Assembly: GCA_022562855.1 (NCBI GenBank)
Contig: JADFON010000083.1
Location: forward strand, 1 to 7,362
Length of the DNA stretch: 7,362 nucleotides
DNA from: Candidatus Zhuqueibacterota bacterium
GTDB taxonomy: Bacteria > SM23-31
Direction of reading: 5' to 3'
Position 1 is the first letter of the stretch. Each line of letters begins with the position of its first letter. The notes beneath the pieces are model-generated. The model was given only the letters and a program-made list of their open reading frames with translations, did not search any database and had not been told where the DNA came from. Both the position numbers and the translations under genes were made by a program. This document shows, one piece after another, positions 4,325-7,362 of this stretch.

Positions 4325-6985
4325 TTAAAACGCCGGGGCAAACAGAATACTGCTTAGCAGCAGTCTGTCTAATCCGCGCCAGTATAATCTGAATGTCGGG
4401 TCGTCGGCAAAGAGTATAACGTGACCGCCGCCAAGCGGAACGTCCGCAAGATACATTTTCCCGGTCAGGACTTCTTCGCTGTCTTCCCATTTATGACCCA
4501 TGATAAAGGAATTCTCCGGAAAAGTGACGACGTTTGCGCCGGTTTTTGTCCCGGGAAAGAGATAACTGCCACGAACCTGAACAGCAATTTCCTCCGGGTA
4601 TCCCAGTCCGAGATAATAGTCGTTATTTACGCGGGCTTTGAAGATCGAACCGGGGATATTTTCAACGGGTTTCATCGGGGATTCGTCTTCATTTTCAGTC
4701 ATCGGTTCAGGGTCAGAATCGGGCACTTCGGTAATCAATTTTACATCGGTCATTTCAACACCGCTTCTGTTGGCGAAAACTGCTCCTCCTTTTATCCCGA
4801 TAAATGTCCCGCCGCTCCTGACCCACGCTTTGAGATTCTCAACACCTGTTTCTCCAAGCGTAGTTTGATATCCCGAAGCAGAACCATCGGGGAAAATAAT
4901 GACATTATATCGTGACAGGTCAGCCGCCGCAAAATGTTCGGCGCGGACCGCAGAAAATTCGAGTTCGTATCTCTTCTCAAGCATATACCAGATTGCGCCG
5001 TATGCTGTCGGGCTGGCAGGGGCGTTGGTAAGCACCATGATTCTCGGTTTCTCTAAGTTTCGCACAGACCCGGAGCCAAGTGAAATGCCGGTTTCACCCC
5101 ATGCGGTATTTACTGCAAAGACTTCCGTTCCGTATTCTTCCGCAAGACCGGAAATCCTGTTATGCAGTGTTTCGGGATTTCGCTGGGTTCTTACGACAAG
5201 CGTCCCCTGGGGAAAATCCCTGCCGCCGTTCCTGAATTCTTTTGTTGCAAGCGCCACTCTATAATCTTCCTGCAACAGCCGTCCTGCAAGTTTTGCGCCT
5301 GCATCTGTCTCGTATGAAAATAGATACGCATAACCCGCTCTTCCGCCGTCTACTTTACCTTCGCTTTGCAGATTTTCGGTGATACGCCGGCTTCCCGAAA
5401 CAGAAAGCGCCTCCCCGGTGAATACCGCTTCTACGCCGTAGGTCAACGGCAAAGCCCATGCGGTTACATCATAAAACCCGGTGCGTTCCTTTGGTGCGGA
5501 TGAGCCGAGTTTTTTGTTGCGGTTACGAATTTCTTCGACCCTTCCGAGAAACAAGTCTTCCATCTTCGGGTCGGGTTCAAGAAGCGTTTTGATCATCCTT
5601 TTTTGCGGCTGATTGAGCGGTATCAAATAGCTTCCCGATGGGATTAATCTCGTTTTGGCAGACCGGTCGTGGTATGTTTGGGATGACCCGACTGTGATTT
5701 CAGAGCTTGTCTTATAGATCTCGAATTGATGCAAAAGAAAGAGGTTTACCAACTCAATCAATCTGCCGTTATCCCGCCCCGGAACCAGGATATAGGTCTT
5801 GAACTGCTCATCCTTCGCTTCATCCATGCCGGTTTTCCGGAATGCAAAAAAATCGTTGAGTATAGCTTCCCGGTTATCCGCTAAGACCTCCAGCGTTGCA
5901 ACATTTGTCGTGAAATGGTGATGAATTCCATCTCTCAATGTTTTTATTGTCTTGTCGGGGATTTCATATCGAAAGGCTTTTCGTCCGCCGCCGTCTGTTT
6001 CGTAGGTCATCCCGATTGCGCCGTAAAACGCCGGATAGGAGTCCCAATATCCAGGGTAATAAATATCATATGTTTCATCTTTCTTGAATGTCCATCCGTA
6101 TTTATCGAAATACCGTGCGTTATTCAGCCCTATCTCTGTTGCCCATTTTAACAAGGAAGAGGGGTAGTTGAGGTTAATAGGTGAAACAAACGGGGCAAAG
6201 AAATATTCGTCCGGGTCGCCGTGATTATCTACCCATATTTGAGGGTTCCAGTGGTGCATGACCTTGGTTGATTCCCGTGTTTCAAGCTGCGACTGCGCAA
6301 AAGCGTCGCGGTTCAGGTCGATGTCATAATGGTTGTTATTCGTTGCCATGAGCCAGTCACCCCTGTGTTCGGTGGCAGCAGGGTCCGCGGTTCCGTATTT
6401 CCCGACGGTTACCGCTTTCATCCATGTCACATACCGCTGGTGACTGTCCGGGTTGAGAGCCATATTTAAAATTGTAATTACTTCCCGGTTTATCTTGTTT
6501 GTCACCGGGTCGCTGCCTGCGGCAAGCTGGTACGCTAATTGGATCCCTGTTTCAAATGCCGCCGATTCGTTTCCGTCATTGGCATAATTCATCCAGCCTA
6601 TTGCGGGAGTAGTGCGTGCAATCTCCGCCGCTTCGGATTCGCTGATAGCTCTCGGGTCGGTGAGTCTTTCAATTGCCAGCCGGATGTCTTCTAACCGGCT
6701 CATGTTTTCGGGTGAACTGATGATGACTAAGTAAAGATCGCGTCTCTCAATTGACTGACCGAACTTAACGATCTGCACCTTATCCGTTGATTCGGCGAGT
6801 TTGCGAATATAGTCTACCATCTGCAGATGATCGGTCAGATACGTGCCGATTTCGAACCCAAGGACAGATTCGGGCGTCGGTATGGACCGGTCATAGGTAC
6901 TCCCCGGCAGCCAATCAAAACCTTGTGCAAAAATGAGGGCGGGTAATAGTATTATTGCGAATATCGTAATCGAAATTTTTTTCAT
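4325..6985 (-). CDS. secreted M14-type zinc carboxypeptidase homologue with C-terminal amidotransferase-like domain
   Basis: From the ATG at 6985 the product is 886 residues. Residues 1-21 form a Sec signal peptide (MKKISITIF, hydrophobic stretch, then IFAQG), so it acts outside the cytoplasm. The M14 carboxypeptidase fold covers roughly residues 35-370: DGNE (137-140) at the HxxE zinc site, DIDLNRD with Asn225-Arg226 as the substrate-carboxylate pair, VDNHGD with zinc ligand His255, and MTYETDGGG with candidate catalytic Glu329. The first zinc ligand is Asp137 rather than His. A class I amidotransferase-like domain follows at about 646-744 (RIMVLTNAP, YNVIIFPDG, GGTFIGIKGG) without a nucleophilic Cys. 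An acidic loop (about 755-775) and a conserved-looking tail follow. The expected role is digestion of exogenous peptides, if active. The frame continues upstream to 7048, but AGAAAGG six bases before 6985, plus the signal peptide, fixes the shorter start. It appears to be a monocistronic gene. Confidence 0.9.
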   Translation of the reverse strand: MKKISITIFAIILLPALIFAQGFDWLPGSTYDRSIPTPESVLGFEIGTYLTDHLQMVDYIRKLAESTDKVQIVKFGQSIERRDLYLVIISSPENMSRLEDIRLAIERLTDPRAISESEAAEIARTTPAIGWMNYANDGNESAAFETGIQLAYQLAAGSDPVTNKINREVITILNMALNPDSHQRYVTWMKAVTVGKYGTADPAATEHRGDWLMATNNNHYDIDLNRDAFAQSQLETRESTKVMHHWNPQIWVDNHGDPDEYFFAPFVSPINLNYPSSLLKWATEIGLNNARYFDKYGWTFKKDETYDIYYPGYWDSYPAFYGAIGMTYETDGGGRKAFRYEIPDKTIKTLRDGIHHHFTTNVATLEVLADNREAILNDFFAFRKTGMDEAKDEQFKTYILVPGRDNGRLIELVNLFLLHQFEIYKTSSEITVGSSQTYHDRSAKTRLIPSGSYLIPLNQPQKRMIKTLLEPDPKMEDLFLGRVEEIRNRNKKLGSSAPKERTGFYDVTAWALPLTYGVEAVFTGEALSVSGSRRITENLQSEGKVDGGRAGYAYLFSYETDAGAKLAGRLLQEDYRVALATKEFRNGGRDFPQGTLVVRTQRNPETLHNRISGLAEEYGTEVFAVNTAWGETGISLGSGSVRNLEKPRIMVLTNAPASPTAYGAIWYMLEKRYELEFSAVRAEHFAAADLSRYNVIIFPDGSASGYQTTLGETGVENLKAWVRSGGTFIGIKGGAVFANRSGVEMTDVKLITEVPDSDPEPMTENEDESPMKPVENIPGSIFKARVNNDYYLGLGYPEEIAVQVRGSYLFPGTKTGANVVTFPENSFIMGHKWEDSEEVLTGKMYLADVPLGGGHVILFADDPTFRLYWRGLDRLLLSSILFAPAF

Positions 6986-6991
6986 GGAGAA

Positions 6992-6998
6992 CCTTTCT
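6992..6998 (-). promoter_or_regulatory. Shine-Dalgarno site deciding the peptidase start
   Basis: AGAAAGG on the minus strand lies six bases before the ATG at 6985. It favours this start over the in-frame ATG at 7048, whose 21 extra residues are polar and would bury the signal peptide. Confidence 0.65.
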
Positions 6999-7050
6999 GT
7001 ATGATTGGTACATATTCGGTGGCTGTTGTTATCAATGCGGGGAATCAAAC

Positions 7051-7079
7051 AATATACTTTTTGTCACGAATTTTAGCAA
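7051..7079 (-). promoter_or_regulatory. candidate sigma-70-type promoter of the peptidase
   Basis: On the minus strand TTGCTA (-35, four of six consensus bases) and TATATT (-10, five of six) are 17 bases apart. Transcription would begin near 7044, giving a leader of about 60 bases to the ATG at 6985. It would exclude the ATG at 7048, in agreement with the chosen start. If the host is Bacteroidetes-like, a different promoter consensus would apply. Confidence 0.4.
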
Positions 7080-7147
7080 GACAAAATCCATTATTTTTTT
7101 GACATTTATTATGTATATTAGTACGAAAATTAGTAATATAAATAATT

Positions 7148-7166
7148 AAAAAATATTATAAATATT
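7148..7166 (-). terminator. weak AT-only terminator candidate after the partial AbrB-like gene
   Basis: On the minus strand AATATT, TAT and AATATT form a small hairpin that overlaps the stop codon and leads into TTTT. The stem has no G-C pair, so terminator strength is doubtful. Confidence 0.2.
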
Positions 7167-7362
7167 GTATTCGGGCTTTTTTAATCAACATTGTTCTGTT
7201 AGTGTATCTAGATATTGATATAGGATCTCCTTCTCTAAGATCCAAATAATTCAATACTTCCTCGGGAATCTTTATCGAGCCATTTGTAATTCGAGCATGT
7301 GATGGTTCAAGTTCGGATCTTTCGGCTTCACGAAATCTTTTACTTTTCTGATCACAATATAC
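7156..7362 (-). CDS. partial protein with AbrB/MazE-like C-terminal domain
   Basis: The minus strand is open from the window edge to a TAA at 7156-7158, giving the last 68 residues of a protein whose start lies beyond base 7362. Residues about 23-62 of the fragment (HARITNGSIKIPEEVLNYL, then DLREGDPISI) follow the swapped-hairpin pattern of the AbrB/SpoVT/MazE DNA-binding domain: a short strand, the I-x-IP-x-EV segment, L-x-L-x-EGD, then a final strand. In the family these are transition-state regulators or antitoxins that bind DNA as dimers. Here the domain sits at the C-terminus rather than the more common N-terminal position in antitoxins, after a charged stretch (KSKRFREAERSELEP). Base composition is AT-rich like the kinase. 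It is divergently spaced by 170 bases from the peptidase start on the same strand, so they are tandem and it may be upstream in transcription. A toxin partner, if any, is out of view. Confidence 0.6.
   Translation of the reverse strand, partial: VYCDQKSKRFREAERSELEPSHARITNGSIKIPEEVLNYLDLREGDPISISRYTNRTMLIKKARIQYL

Noticed and set aside
3730-4915. Plus-strand open frames opposite the EEP and peptidase genes (for example 3730-4041 and 4421-4915)
   Set aside because: They are antisense shadows of well-supported genes; the translations have no family motifs.
6986-7048. 21-residue N-terminal extension of the peptidase starting at 7048
   Set aside because: The shorter start at 6985 has a good ribosome binding site and begins with a typical signal peptide. 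The extension is polar and lies at or before the predicted transcription start.
1-7362. CRISPR array, tRNA, rRNA, transposase or integrase
   Set aside because: No regularly spaced repeats, cloverleaf patterns, rRNA-like stretches or recombinase motifs were found on either strand.

Overview
The window looks like two unrelated pieces of bacterial DNA joined near position 780-795. The left piece (1 to about 789) is GC-rich, roughly two-thirds G+C in sampled lines. It carries one complete minus-strand gene for a two-CBS-domain protein with a canonical GGAGG ribosome binding site. Upstream of that gene lies a perfect minus-strand intrinsic terminator (753-789) that has no gene to terminate. The style suggests a high-GC proteobacterium-like or myxobacterium-like genome, but this is inference.

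The right piece (about 790-7362) is AT-rich to moderate. It begins in the middle of a plus-strand receiver domain that has lost its first strand and acidic pair. Next comes a complete plus-strand membrane histidine kinase with a MASE3-like sensor. Two minus-strand genes converge on the kinase: a cytoplasmic endonuclease/exonuclease/phosphatase-fold protein and a large secreted M14-type zinc carboxypeptidase homologue. The right edge cuts a further minus-strand gene with an AbrB/MazE-like C-terminal domain. The long secreted M14 protein with a C-terminal amidotransferase-like domain suggests the FCB group (Ignavibacteria, Calditrichota, Marinimicrobia and relatives). This is judged from protein style only.

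The receiver and kinase read in the same direction 93 bp apart and plausibly belong to one signalling pathway. The EEP protein and the peptidase are separated by about 250 bp holding a cluster of hairpins and a palindrome, so they are probably separate transcription units. No RNA gene, CRISPR array, transposase or complete mobile element was seen.

The points most worth checking are the junction, the His-to-Asp change at the first zinc-ligand position of the peptidase, the hairpin cluster at 4119-4271 and the sensor domain of the kinase. No convincing new multi-gene system is visible.
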